Numbered from the stretch's first letter, positions 48,769-57,840 are shown. The stretch: DNA of 64,000 nt from Sphingobium chlorophenolicum (GCF_000722875.1 NZ_JFHR01000003.1:108147-172146); one strand, 5' to 3'. The notes: generated from the sequence alone by a model not told the origin. A program made the numbers and translations.

Positions 48769-49695
48769 ATGAACACGCGATCGAACTCGAGCTTATGCGT
48801 AGTGGGTAGTGTTATGGCACTGCTATGGGCGCAAACATCGGCAGCTAAGCAGGCCGAGGTAATGACATTTGATGGGCAGGCAGTTGAAGCCGTCATCGAT
48901 GTGGGCCCGAGAATGCGGGGTATGCCAACAGACGGAACGCCGCCAGTACCAAGCATGGAAGCCGTTTTAGGCAATGACTTCAGATCATTCGGCAGCCCCG
49001 TAATGGAACCCCAAGAGGAGGCAATAAGCACGTCGCATATATCGGTGCCCCTTTGGATGCAGACTGGCCAGGTTTCGGGGGGAGCTGGCCGGGCAGCGAT
49101 GTCCGATATGGCAAGTTATCTCTACACCCCACAGGCTTGCTCAATCACACCCTACCGTCCACGCGGCGATTTTCCAGGCTGGCTCGAAGCTCGGCGGGCT
49201 CAATATTACCCCTTGATCCAGGCCGTGGCGTGCGAAGCTGGTGTGCCAGTCGGGCTTTTCGATGCACTGGTGGCCCAGGAAAGCCGCTATGACCCATTGA
49301 TCGTATCACCGAAGGGCGCCGTTGGCCTTACCCAATTGATGCCCGGTACAGCGCGTGGACTTGGGGTTTTCAATTCGAGAGATCCGTTGTCGAACCTGAG
49401 GGGAGGGGCCAGATACCTCCGCGCGCATCTGGATGAGTTCAAGCGGGTCGATCTAGCCTTGGCCGCGTACAATGCAGGTCCAGGACGCGTTCGATCGATG
49501 CGCCGTATTCCGCCGTTTCGCGAGACGATGGACTATGTCGCAGCGATCACTCGAGGGTGGAGCACCGGATCGTTCAGGACAGCATCGATTCAGACCGCCG
49601 GTTTGGCAGTGGGTCGACAGGAATTCCGGGGCAGGGGGGTCCAGTTACTCGCTTACACATCTACAAGAGTATCGAACCCGAGGTGGTGCGCGTAA
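48769..49695 (+). CDS. VirB1-like lytic transglycosylase
   Basis: 308 residues. Hydrophobic N-terminus (a probable signal peptide), then an SLT domain near residues 150-265: GVPVGLFDALVAQESRYDPL with catalytic Glu in AQES, SPKGAVGLTQLMPGTARGLG, GGARYLRAHLDEFKRVDLAL and AAYNAGPGRVRSMR. It cuts peptidoglycan to seat a secretion channel. The 3' end overlaps the convergent gene at 49653 by 43 bases, and the last ~25 residues are low in order. Base composition is lower in GC than the backbone. No other T4SS gene is adjacent. Confidence 0.85.
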   Translation: MNTRSNSSLCVVGSVMALLWAQTSAAKQAEVMTFDGQAVEAVIDVGPRMRGMPTDGTPPVPSMEAVLGNDFRSFGSPVMEPQEEAISTSHISVPLWMQTGQVSGGAGRAAMSDMASYLYTPQACSITPYRPRGDFPGWLEARRAQYYPLIQAVACEAGVPVGLFDALVAQESRYDPLIVSPKGAVGLTQLMPGTARGLGVFNSRDPLSNLRGGARYLRAHLDEFKRVDLALAAYNAGPGRVRSMRRIPPFRETMDYVAAITRGWSTGSFRTASIQTAGLAVGRQEFRGRGVQLLAYTSTRVSNPRWCA

Positions 49696-49928
49696 TAGAT
49701 CGCAATTCCGAGGATCGCCGGCGCGCCGAGCAGATAGTTGATCTGCCAACGTATCCACAACCGGGGTGCAACGAGTACCTTATCGAGGACGGTCGCAGTT
49801 GGGAGTTTCCTAGTTCCCAGACGATAATCGTAGGCGGTCTTTATCATCGCGAGGACAGCGCACAGCGCCACCATGACGCCGACCGCGGCATAGAGTGAAA
49901 GCCAGGCCTGAAGTGTCGCTTGGGGCAT
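49653..49928 (-). CDS. small membrane protein
   Basis: 91 residues from MPQATLQAWLSLYAAVGVMV (49928). Two membrane segments (YAAVGVMVALCAVLAMIKTA and INYLLGAPAILGIAIYYAHH). It overlaps the 3' end of the convergent transglycosylase gene. No family recognised. Confidence 0.55.
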   Translation of the reverse strand: MPQATLQAWLSLYAAVGVMVALCAVLAMIKTAYDYRLGTRKLPTATVLDKVLVAPRLWIRWQINYLLGAPAILGIAIYYAHHLGFDTLVDV

Positions 49929-49962
49929 GCCGACCACCTAGCAGCAAGATGCTGACGGTCCA

Positions 49963-51756
49963 TTAACCGCTGAATCGCGCATTAGTTACCAGGAGCTGGC
50001 GCGCCGTGTCGGCGATCATCGTGCCCAGGCCCTTGTCTCCCATCACCATCGAACTCATCAGACCCTTGGCCTGCTCGAGCGTCAGTTGCGGTGGAAACGG
50101 CACGACCTCGGGATCGGTCTTCACCTCGATGAGCGTCGGGCGATCGGCGGAGAGCGCAACTTCCCACGCCGGCCCAAGCGCGGATGGATCATCGACGTAG
50201 ATGCCGCCAAGCCCCAGCAATTCCGCGAAGCGCGCGTAGGGGACGTCCGGAATATCCTGCGTCGTCGGGAAACGCGGATTGCCTTCCATCACCCGCTGTT
50301 CCCACGTGACCTCGTTGAGATCGCCGTTGTTGAAGACGCAGACGATGAAGCGCGGATCGCGCCACTGCTTCCAATATTTCTGGACGGTGATGAGTTCGGC
50401 CAGATTGTTCATCTGCATTGCGCCGTCGCCGACCAGCGCCACGACGGGCCGATCAGGATAAGCAAACTTGGCCGCGATCGCATAGGGAACCGCAGCGCCC
50501 ATAGAGGCTAAACCGCCCGAGAGAGAGGCACGCTGCCCGACCTTCACGCGATAGTCGCGCGCGTACCAGTTGGCGCATGAGCCCGAATCCGAGGTGACGA
50601 TCGCGTCGGCGGGCAGACGCGGCGACATTTCCCAGACCACGCGCTGGGGATTGACGGGCTTTGCTTCCGCCATGGCGCGTTCCTCGAGCGTCTGCCACCA
50701 CTGCGCAGTCGCCTTCTCGATGCCTTCGCGCCAACTGCGATCATCCTTGCGCTGGAGCAGCGGGATCAGCGCTTTCAGCGTTTCGGCCGCATCTCCATGC
50801 AGGTTGACCTCGACGGGGTAGCGCAGCCCCAGCATCGATGCGTCGATGTCGACCTGCACGGCCCTCGCCTGCCCGTCTTTCGGCAGGAACTCGGCCCAGG
50901 GAAAGCCCGTGCCGATCAGCAGAAGCGTGTCGCACTCGCGCATGAGGTCGGACGATGGCTTGGTCCCGAGCAAGCCGATCGCCCCGGTCACGAACGGCAG
51001 ATCGTCAGGCAGGACATCCTTGCCGAGCAACGCTTTGGCGACGCCGGCGCCAAGCAGGTCGGCGACCTCGGTCACCACGGCCGACGCGCCGCGGGCTCCC
51101 GCCCCAATCAGGATAGCGACCTTGGCGCCTGCATTCAGTACCTCCGCCGCGCGCGCGAGATCGGCGGGCTGCGGGACGACGATCGGATGTGCATAGCCGG
51201 TGCCCGAGCGGGTGAAGCCGTGCGCCTGGCCCGGCTCCTCATATTTCGTATCCTGTATGTCCTTGGGCAGCACGATGGTTGAGACCGCGTTGCCCGCGAC
51301 CGCGATCCGGATCGCGCGATCGGTCACATGGCGGACCTGCGCCGGCGCGCTCGCCTCCTGCACATAGGCGGCGACGTCGGCAAACAGTCGGTCGAGATTG
51401 AGCTCCTGCTGATAGCTTGCACCGCGCACGGTGCTCTCGGCCTGGCCCGCGATCGCGAGGACCGGGACATGGTCGAGCTTGGCGTCATAGAGCCCGGTGA
51501 TCAGGTGGGTCGCGCCCGGACCGCCGGTCGACAGGCAGACGCCGAGCTCGCCGGTGAATTTCGCATGCGCCGTCGCCATGAAGGCCGCCATCTCCTCGTG
51601 GCGGACCTGGATGAACTCGATGCCCGAGCCTTCCTTCTCGGCGCGCTGGAGCGCCCCCAGCACGCCATTGATGCCATCGCCAGAATAGCCGTAGATTCGG
51701 CTCACGCCCCAATCCTTGAGGCGCTGGACGAAGAAATCGCTCGACATGCGGGCCAT
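49963..51756 (-). CDS. thiamine pyrophosphate enzyme, PoxB-like pyruvate dehydrogenase
   Basis: 597 residues from MARMSSDFFVQRLKDWGVSR (51756); GGAGG lies 5 bases upstream. TPP-enzyme landmarks: FIQVRHEEMAAFMATAHAKF with the conserved Glu near 56, STGGPGATHLITGLYDAKLD, and TPP-binding VGDGAMQMNNLAELITVQKY near 442. Similar to pyruvate dehydrogenase (ubiquinone)/pyruvate oxidase, which makes acetate from pyruvate at the membrane. Cofactor FAD likely but not proven; acetolactate synthase is the alternative. It appears to be cargo next to the integrase. Confidence 0.85.
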   Translation of the reverse strand: MARMSSDFFVQRLKDWGVSRIYGYSGDGINGVLGALQRAEKEGSGIEFIQVRHEEMAAFMATAHAKFTGELGVCLSTGGPGATHLITGLYDAKLDHVPVLAIAGQAESTVRGASYQQELNLDRLFADVAAYVQEASAPAQVRHVTDRAIRIAVAGNAVSTIVLPKDIQDTKYEEPGQAHGFTRSGTGYAHPIVVPQPADLARAAEVLNAGAKVAILIGAGARGASAVVTEVADLLGAGVAKALLGKDVLPDDLPFVTGAIGLLGTKPSSDLMRECDTLLLIGTGFPWAEFLPKDGQARAVQVDIDASMLGLRYPVEVNLHGDAAETLKALIPLLQRKDDRSWREGIEKATAQWWQTLEERAMAEAKPVNPQRVVWEMSPRLPADAIVTSDSGSCANWYARDYRVKVGQRASLSGGLASMGAAVPYAIAAKFAYPDRPVVALVGDGAMQMNNLAELITVQKYWKQWRDPRFIVCVFNNGDLNEVTWEQRVMEGNPRFPTTQDIPDVPYARFAELLGLGGIYVDDPSALGPAWEVALSADRPTLIEVKTDPEVVPFPPQLTLEQAKGLMSSMVMGDKGLGTMIADTARQLLVTNARFSG

Positions 51757-52008
51757 GCCGCCCTCCACTTTGGGATTTGGTTTCGAGCCGGAGAGGTTCA
51801 GTCACGCATGCTCGCGCTGACGAGAAGAACGTCGCAGTGCGCACAGGCGTTCCCGCCGGTCGGCGGCTTCGCCCCCATCGGTGCGCGCTAGGGCCGGCCC
51901 GACGGCGAGCTCGCTTCTTCGGTCGTTGAGGCATGTCGGTGTCGCTCACTGCCCAACCGCGCCAGGTCATCGGTTTGCGACTGTCCAAACGCGGACAGCT
52001 AAAACCTG

Positions 52009-53148
52009 TCATTCACCGCCGAAACGCTTCGCGAGACGCGCACTCGCTCCGCTCTTGGCCGCCAGCTTCGCGCCATAGCGCATGACCGTCTTGGGATCGC
52101 GCCAGCGATAGGCCTGCATGATGGCGGGCAGGCTCTCTCCTGCCGCAAAATTGTCTTGCGCCACGCCAACCCGGATCGAATGGCTCGACACGGCCGCGAC
52201 CCAGCGCTCGAGCTCGGCCTCGCTCATCGCCCCCAGCAGTTTCTTGTCGAATGCCTGGCGGATCAACCGCTTGTAGATGAGCGTGATCGTGCCGGGGTTG
52301 AGCGCCTCCTCTCCCACACCGCGGATCGAGCCATCGAACCAGGTTTCGACGCGCCGGAACAGGGCCCCGCGCGCAATCCCGGCCTTGTCGCACCATTCAG
52401 CGATCGCGCGCATGGTCGCGGGCGAGAGATAGGCGAGAGCCCCCTGCCCTTCCTGATCGGTCTTGCTGCGGCCGATCTCGACCACCCCTGCCCCGTCGAC
52501 GTCGGGCCCGTCGATATGCTCGATACGCATCGCCGCGAGTTCGGAGCGCCGGCAGCCGGTATCATAGTTGACCTGCAGTAGCGCGCGATCGCGCGCGCCC
52601 AGGAGATCGCGGCGCGTGGCCTTGAGGAGGACCGCGAGGCTCACGCCGCTCGCCGGCGCGTCGAGATCGCTGACATCGCCCTTGTAGCGGATACCCCGCG
52701 CCTGCGTCTGGCGGGTGCCGAGAAGCTTGCGCGCCGCCTTGTGCTCGAGCTGCACGAGCGGGGCTGCGGTCGGATCGTCCAGCCCCGCCATGCGATAGGC
52801 CCAGCCGATATTGACGAGATAGCGCGCGATCGTCGCGGCCGCCCTCTGCGGCGTCGCCCGCGTCGCCTCATCATGATCCTGACCCGACAGCGCGCGGACA
52901 TAGGCCGCGACGGTCTCGGCGGTCGCCTCCCCTGCCCGCACTCGGGTGCGCCGGCACCAAGCATCCCAGAGCTTCATGTCGGAAAGGAACGCGCGGATCG
53001 TGTTCGGCGACCAGGCCCGCGCCGCGGCCGCGATGACCTGCGGATCGACCGCCGCCTTGTCGATAGCCAGCGCGCGGACCTCGCCCACGACGTCGTCGGC
53101 GCCGGCGGGCGGCGTGCTTTGCCTGCGGGTGAGGGCCGTTTTCGCCAT
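52009..53148 (-). CDS. tyrosine recombinase/integrase
   Basis: 379 residues from MAKTALTRRQSTPPAG (53148); other in-frame starts at 53178 or 53211 extend into or up to the operator. SAM-like N-terminal domain (AWSPNTIRAFLSDMKLWDAW). Catalytic core: first Arg in VNYDTGCRRSELAAMRIEHI, Lys in EIGRSKTDQEGQG, HxxR in VSSHSIRVGVAQ, and the C-terminal YRWRDPKTVMRYGAK holding the Tyr. It may resolve dimers or move a cassette. It is divergent from the DUF1612-like gene across a perfect inverted repeat. Confidence 0.85.
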   Translation of the reverse strand: MAKTALTRRQSTPPAGADDVVGEVRALAIDKAAVDPQVIAAAARAWSPNTIRAFLSDMKLWDAWCRRTRVRAGEATAETVAAYVRALSGQDHDEATRATPQRAAATIARYLVNIGWAYRMAGLDDPTAAPLVQLEHKAARKLLGTRQTQARGIRYKGDVSDLDAPASGVSLAVLLKATRRDLLGARDRALLQVNYDTGCRRSELAAMRIEHIDGPDVDGAGVVEIGRSKTDQEGQGALAYLSPATMRAIAEWCDKAGIARGALFRRVETWFDGSIRGVGEEALNPGTITLIYKRLIRQAFDKKLLGAMSEAELERWVAAVSSHSIRVGVAQDNFAAGESLPAIMQAYRWRDPKTVMRYGAKLAAKSGASARLAKRFGGE

Positions 53149-53187
53149 GACGGCGAGACATAGCCCGGTCCTTCTCATAATAATAGG

Positions 53188-53214
53188 GTCGTGATAATCT
53201 CCCATTATCACGAC
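53188..53214. promoter_or_regulatory. perfect inverted repeat in divergent promoter region
   Basis: GTCGTGATAAT (53188-53198), spacer CTCCC, ATTATCACGAC (53204-53214). It lies between the integrase and the DUF1612-like gene and could regulate both; ATAAT halves resemble -10 elements. Confidence 0.6.
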
Positions 53215-53231
53215 TACGCATACGAGCCAAT

Positions 53232-54287
53232 TTGACTGAGAGCAGCTCTGGGTTAAAAGACGGCGTGGACGCGCCTCTCTCGAACAGCCGCTACGGCCCC
53301 GCCTACAGCGCGAAGATGGTCTCCGCGATCGCCTCCTGCACGGCCGCCATTACGCGTCTCGATGCCCGGTTTTGCGTTAGTTCGGTGGCATCGGCCTGGG
53401 CACGCCGCGCCGCCTGGAGTGGCTACACCCGGGCCCTGCAACTGCAATCGGCCGAGATCGACGAAATTGACGTATTTTCCTGGGGCTGCGGGCTGCAAAT
53501 CCCCGGCCGGCCGCTGCGGTCGACCAACCTCGACCTGTTCGATCGCTTTCCCGCCTGGGAAGCGGCGCTGCGCGATCCCGACCCCCTCGCCTGGCGCGAC
53601 GCGCTCCCGACCGCGATCGGCGAGATCGAGATAGCCGCGGACCATTCGCCGCTGATCCGCGCGCTCGATCGGGTCCGCCAGCATGCGCGTCTCGACAGCA
53701 CCGCCCTGCCCTGGCTCTCGCTGCCCTTCGCTCTGCGCGACAAGGGGATGGTGACCACTCCCCTGCCCTGCCTCGTGGGCGGCGTGAAGGCGTTTAGGCT
53801 GAAGCGAACTGTCGGAGACGAGGACTGGTATGCGGCCATGCGCAGCCTTGAGGCAAGCGCCACCGCAAACCTCGCACGGTTGCACGAGCTGGAAAAGCTC
53901 CATCGCGCGGCCCAGCATGCGATCGTCGCGGAATATCGACCTGGCCACCTCCCGGGGCTCGCGGCCCTCCTCCATCACCGGCCACTGCTCTCGCCTCAGT
54001 CGCTGGCGGAGCTGCTCAGCATGAGCGTTGCCGGCGCGAGCAAACTGCTGGGCCGTGCCGTCGACTGCGGCTTGCTCGTGGAGATCACCCAGCGGCGGAC
54101 CTGGCGCGTGTTCCTGAGCACGGACCTTGCCATCGAGTTTGGCTTTGCAGCGCCCAAGCGTGGACGGCCGCGCAACGTGGTCCCTCCCCCGCCAGCGAGC
54201 CGCGAGCTGTCGGAGGTCTTCGATGCCTTCGATCGCGAGATGGAGAACATCGACAAGCTTCTCCAGCATCGCGCCGAGAGTTTGTGA
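53232..54287 (+). CDS. DUF1612/RHE_PE00001-like HTH protein
   Basis: 351 residues from a TTG at 53232; ATG at 53316 (MVSAIASCTAAITRLDARFC) is the alternative. The order of segments (TRLDARFCVSSVASAWARR, then EIDEIDVFSWGCGLQ, then WEAALRDPDPLAWRDALPTA, and an HTH SPQSLAELLSMSVAGASKLLG) resembles the RHE_PE00001/DUF1612 family of alphaproteobacterial plasmids. It is probably a DNA-binding regulator. Divergent from the integrase. Confidence 0.65.
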   Translation: MTESSSGLKDGVDAPLSNSRYGPAYSAKMVSAIASCTAAITRLDARFCVSSVASAWARRAAWSGYTRALQLQSAEIDEIDVFSWGCGLQIPGRPLRSTNLDLFDRFPAWEAALRDPDPLAWRDALPTAIGEIEIAADHSPLIRALDRVRQHARLDSTALPWLSLPFALRDKGMVTTPLPCLVGGVKAFRLKRTVGDEDWYAAMRSLEASATANLARLHELEKLHRAAQHAIVAEYRPGHLPGLAALLHHRPLLSPQSLAELLSMSVAGASKLLGRAVDCGLLVEITQRRTWRVFLSTDLAIEFGFAAPKRGRPRNVVPPPPASRELSEVFDAFDREMENIDKLLQHRAESL

Positions 54288-55096
54288 ACGACAGTCCGTA
54301 GGAGGATCTTTCGCTTGCCGCCCGGTCTGATGAACCGGTCTATCAACCGGAGCATCCTTCTGTCGAACGATTGGAATGTCGTCGGCTGGCCGGGGCCTCT
54401 CTACCGAGGTGCGCCGGCAAACCTTTCACCAAAGGGGTAGCTGCCTCCCCTCCCCTGTTCGCAATTCATAGCGCTGGATGCAGCAAGAACTGATTTGCCG
54501 GCGAGCGCGGTCTCGTTCCCCTTGTCCCAGTGGTGAAACACGAGCTCTGCAGTCGGCGGCTATCGTCTATCGATAGTTGAAGGCGGTAGCTGCAATGTCC
54601 AGTCCACGGGTTCTCTGACCCACAACGGCATGCTTCTCGTGATCAGGCTTGGCAGGAAGGCCCCACAGCGGCCTTCTGGGCGCTTTGCTTGCCGTGGGGA
54701 TAGCCGAGAGCGGAAACACGCTGTGCGGGCTGCTGGCGGCGCTCAGTGCAGGTCGGACTTCGTTCGGGTCTTGGAAAATGGCTCCTGTCACGGTGCCCTC
54801 GGCGACCTGAGCGTAGTGAGGTGCTCCGCGATGGCTGGCTTGCAAGGAGTCTAGGCGCCGCGATAATCGACGTCGATCTGCGGTCGGGTGTGTGAGGCGA
54901 CGCACGCGACGGAGCTTTTTGGGTGGACGACGTGCTTAGTGCGCGGCGATCGTCCCTTCCCCTTCTTCCCAATCAATTCTTCAAAAGAAGGGAGCGCCGC
55001 AGGCGGGTTAATCTCTTTAGAGAATAGGATAAAAAGTTAAGCTGTGGATGGATCTTTCGCGACTCGCCGATTCAGCGCGAGTCGGGAGTTCAGCGC
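54288..55096. other. gene-free region before the iteron origin
   Basis: About 800 bases with no convincing gene on either strand; frames here give low-complexity translations. A hairpin (GACTCGC/GCGCGAGTC) lies at about 55057-55083 next to the iterons. The region is lower in GC near 54990-55035 (GGATAAAAAGTTAAG), a possible unwinding element. Confidence 0.5.
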
Positions 55097-55202
55097 CGTT
55101 CCCATTATACCGTTTGGCCGTTCCTGAAATACCCTGCGGGGCGTTCCCATTGAACCGTGATTCGGTTCCTCATGTACCGTGCCCCGTTCCTGAAATACCG
55201 TG
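55097..55202 (+). repeat. oriV: iterons, five direct repeats (oriV)
   Basis: Consensus CGTTCCTGAAATACCGTG (18 bp) at 55097, 55119, 55142, 55164 and 55185, spaced 21-23 bases, about two turns. Two copies match the consensus exactly or with one change. They lie downstream of the rep gene. Confidence 0.8.
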
Positions 55203-55234
55203 GGCACGGCGCGGGCCACAGGACGTCTCCAAGG

Positions 55235-55254
55235 GAGTAAAACGCGTTTTACTC
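55235..55254. promoter_or_regulatory. parS-like palindrome at the origin
   Basis: GAGTAAAACGCGTTTTACTC, a perfect 20-bp palindrome. Its 16-bp core GTAAAACGCGTTTTAC differs by one base from the palindrome at the rep start (57781-57796). Confidence 0.5.
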
Positions 55255-55406
55255 GTCCGCAAAGTGGCTGTTTTCCGTGCCTTTCAGGCATGTTACACCC
55301 GGCAGCGCTCGTTGTCGAACTATAGGCGTCAGGCGAGGCCGCCCTGTGTTCGGAGGAGTCGAGCGGCATTTCCGCGGCCCTCCCGAGTCCTTGGGCGAAT
55401 CATTGA

Positions 55407-55650
55407 CGGTCTTTTAGGAACGGGACCCTGCGGAACTGACCTAAAACGGCGATGATCTCGACGTTTTGTTGCCTTGAGCGCATCCCGCTCGGCTGCCTGG
55501 GCCGCGAAGTTTCGAGGTTTCTCGGGAGCCGGCCAGTGATCTCGACGGTACATTGAGAACGGGGCTTGGCCAGGCGATGGGCGCCGATTGTGGATGTCTA
55601 GCGCTCCCGGAGGCGTTTGCAGTCGAAGCATTCACGGTATTTCAGGAACG
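55407..55650 (-). repeat. reverse-oriented iterons
   Basis: Iteron matches on the minus strand at 55407-55424 (CGTTCCTAAAAGACCGTC), 55546-55561 (CGTTCTCAATGTACCG) and 55633-55650 (exact consensus). Confidence 0.7.
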
Positions 55651-55790
55651 GCATCGAAGCAGCGAGGATGACTCCCCCTCCCCTCCCCAGCCTCTTTGGA
55701 GCGTCGACAGTTTGACCTTTAGAGTCCTCTAGCAAGGAGGAACCCCTCCGACTTCAGTCGGATACTGGCTTCAGCCACAGACTCGCGTGC

Positions 55791-55863
55791 TAGCCTGTAA
55801 CCTCGGGAAAAGCGGAAGCCGCCGAAGGCGTGAAGCTTCCGCTTTTCCCGAGGTTACAGGCTA
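55791..55863 (+). promoter_or_regulatory. IS200 leader hairpin covering the start codon
   Basis: A 29-bp perfect stem: 55791-55819 (TAGCCTGTAACCTCGGG...) pairs with 55835-55863, which includes the A of the transposase ATG. IS200 elements are known to block translation with a 5' stem-loop. Confidence 0.7.
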
Positions 55864-56282
55864 TGGCGTATCGGTCCGGTTGTCACACCACATTCCATCA
55901 TCGCTACCATCTCGTTTGGGCGCCGAAGTATCGGTACAAGGTGCTGATCGGCGATGTTCGGCTACGGGTGCGCGAGATCATCCGTCAGGTCTGTGCCGAG
56001 ATGGGCGTGAAGATCATCAACGGCGCGCTGTCGAAGGACCACGTACACATGTTCGTCGAAATCCCGCCGCACGTCTCGGTCAGCGACTTCGTGCGCCGGG
56101 CCAAGGGGCGCTCATCCCGCAAGATCCAACAGGAATTCGAGCACATCCGCAAACGATATTGGGGCCAACGCTTCTGGCAGCGCGGCTACTTCTCGACCAC
56201 ATCCGGCAACATCACCGATGACATCATCATGCGTTACCTCGACCGACATACCCACAAGGACGGCTTCAGCCCCACCGCTTGA
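55863..56282 (+). CDS. tnpA: IS200/IS605-family transposase TnpA
   Basis: 139 residues, MAYRSGCHTTFHHRYHLVWA. HUH motif in SKDHVHMFVEIPPH, with the catalytic tyrosine probably in DDIIMRYLDRH. Fits the Y1 transposases (about 140-155 residues) that move single-stranded copies through replication forks. No TnpB lies next to it, as in IS200 proper. The gene is intact; expression is probably low because of the leader hairpin. Confidence 0.9.
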   Translation: MAYRSGCHTTFHHRYHLVWAPKYRYKVLIGDVRLRVREIIRQVCAEMGVKIINGALSKDHVHMFVEIPPHVSVSDFVRRAKGRSSRKIQQEFEHIRKRYWGQRFWQRGYFSTTSGNITDDIIMRYLDRHTHKDGFSPTA

Positions 56283-56359
56283 TCCTACCGGCGTCAGCCG
56301 GTCAGTGATTCAGCTATCAGATCCGGGCAATCTGATCACAAATCCCACCCTATAAGCGC

Positions 56360-56619
56360 CGTTCTCTAAGTACCGTGACGGCTGCCTGGAGAGGTGGAAC
56401 GGGCGATCCTCCCGCTGGCGCAGCTGTGCCCGGCAAAGCTCATCCGAGAAGAAGGCTGGCAAAGGATCGCGCGTGGTTGGATCTTCGCAGCCCACGCACA
56501 TTTGATGGGGCGCCATACAGACGGGTCCGGGGCCCGGCTCGTTACTTCGGGAACGGTCCACACGGATAAGTTGACGTGCGCGCGCGAGCCATTCTCGACC
56601 CTGTTCCTGAAAGACCGTT
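56360..56619. repeat. further iterons beyond the IS
   Basis: Forward copies at 56360-56377 (CGTTCTCTAAGTACCGTG) and 56602-56619 (TGTTCCTGAAAGACCGTT), a reverse weak copy at 56538-56555. They show that the origin once ran unbroken to the rep gene. No gene is seen at 56283-56645. Confidence 0.6.
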
Positions 56620-56645
56620 TTGGCGGATTGCGCCTACGGCGTCGA

Positions 56646-57791
56646 TCAGTTGACCGGACGCTGCTTCGCGCAAAAGGTCGCGAATATCTGTGTGATGTTC
56701 TTCGCGTCGAACGCTATCTCGCGCTGCCGGAGGAAGTTCCGGAAATCGTCTCCAACGAGACCGTGGTCGCGTTGGGGGCTGGGCAGGTTGGCGCGGGCGA
56801 TCGCACCGAATGCCGAATGCGAGATATGCCCGCTCGAGGGGAAGGAGATAGCCGGTTCCTCGGGCGCCTTTTCCTTGACGGCCGCAGGCGAGGCTTGGGC
56901 GAGGGCAGGGGAGGGCTTGCCCTCCTCGGACGGCTCGCGATCGCGCCTGGTCATGCGCAGCAGCGGTTCGGCATCGTCACGCTGTTCGATGTCCAGGGAG
57001 TAGCCTGGCAGATCGTTCTCCCGAGCGATCTTGGTCATCTCGAACTTGAAGCGCCGATAATCGCCTTCCGCGCCGGATTTCTCGAAGAGCGTTGGCATCG
57101 AGATGGCGAAACCGTCGCTTCCGGCCCCACCCGCATGTTTGCGCGCGACCCGATAGAGCCAGCGTTCGCGCCCGCCTGTGAGCGAGAAATAAGCCGGATC
57201 GATGGCGAGCACGCCGCCGTCCATCAACACCCCGTCGTAGAACCATTTCGCGAGGGTAATTCTCATTCCCCGCACGTTTCCGGACCGATCCTTAAGCTGG
57301 CTGTGACTGTCGATCCAGGAGAAGGTGGTCTCGACGGCATCTCCTGAGCGGATGTTCGTCTTCACCGTGGTCGATTGGAGCCTGTCGAGGGCATTGCCCA
57401 GAAGATCGTAAGCGCGTCCACCAACCTCGCGCTTCAGAGTCTTCAGCATGTCGTATGGGACGACGTGGAGCGTCTGCGGGATGTCGTTGGCACCTCGCCG
57501 CTTGTGCTCGATCAAAACTGACGCGCAGTAAATCAGTATGTCGAGGTCGTAGATAGTCGCCAGACCATATTCCGAATTAGCGGAGACATGGACGGTGATC
57601 TTACGATCCGGACTGACATAGTCGATCGGCTTGAGTCGCTTGCGCTTCGACAGCGAGAAAAAGGGCCGCTCCATCGTTTCGCGCTGATCCCGAAGAGGAA
57701 GCGCAGTCAGCTGAGGGAGAAAGAGGTCTACTTGACCGTCTTCGCGGTGATCCTGTTGCATCTCGTGTCCCGTGGCATCGGTAAAACGCAT
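56646..57791 (-). CDS. RPA-type plasmid replication initiator
   Basis: 381 residues from MRFTDATGHEMQQDHRED at 57791; a TTG at 57806 is also in frame. The RPA (PF10134-like) region: FFSLSKRKRLKPIDYVSPDR, GLATIYDLDILIYCASVLIE, RGANDIPQTLHVVPYDMLKT and LKREVGGRAYDLLGNALDRL, then DPAYFSLTGGRERWLYRVAR. It starts replication at the iterons. It is the last gene of parA-parB-rep. The start codon lies within a palindrome that also occurs at the origin. Confidence 0.9.
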   Translation of the reverse strand: MRFTDATGHEMQQDHREDGQVDLFLPQLTALPLRDQRETMERPFFSLSKRKRLKPIDYVSPDRKITVHVSANSEYGLATIYDLDILIYCASVLIEHKRRGANDIPQTLHVVPYDMLKTLKREVGGRAYDLLGNALDRLQSTTVKTNIRSGDAVETTFSWIDSHSQLKDRSGNVRGMRITLAKWFYDGVLMDGGVLAIDPAYFSLTGGRERWLYRVARKHAGGAGSDGFAISMPTLFEKSGAEGDYRRFKFEMTKIARENDLPGYSLDIEQRDDAEPLLRMTRRDREPSEEGKPSPALAQASPAAVKEKAPEEPAISFPSSGHISHSAFGAIARANLPSPQRDHGLVGDDFRNFLRQREIAFDAKNITQIFATFCAKQRPVN

Positions 57792-57798
57792 TTTACCG
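57779..57798. promoter_or_regulatory. palindrome over the rep start
   Basis: CGGTAAAA-cgca-TTTTACCG; 8-bp arms around the ATG region of rep. Core GTAAAACGCATTTTAC is nearly the same as the perfect palindrome at 55235-55254. Confidence 0.5.
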
Positions 57799-57840
57799 GG
57801 AGCCAACTAATTGAAAATAAAGCGTTAAACTAGATTTTAC

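Larger units (their letters stand above)
55735..56330 (+). mobile_element. IS200-family insertion sequence
   Basis: A single Y1 transposase (55863-56282) between two subterminal hairpins, TCCGAC-ttca-GTCGGA at 55747-55762 and ACCGGC-gtca-GCCGGT at 56287-56302. IS200/IS605 elements use such hairpins and make no target duplication. Ends are approximate. It sits inside the iteron field of the origin. Confidence 0.8.
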
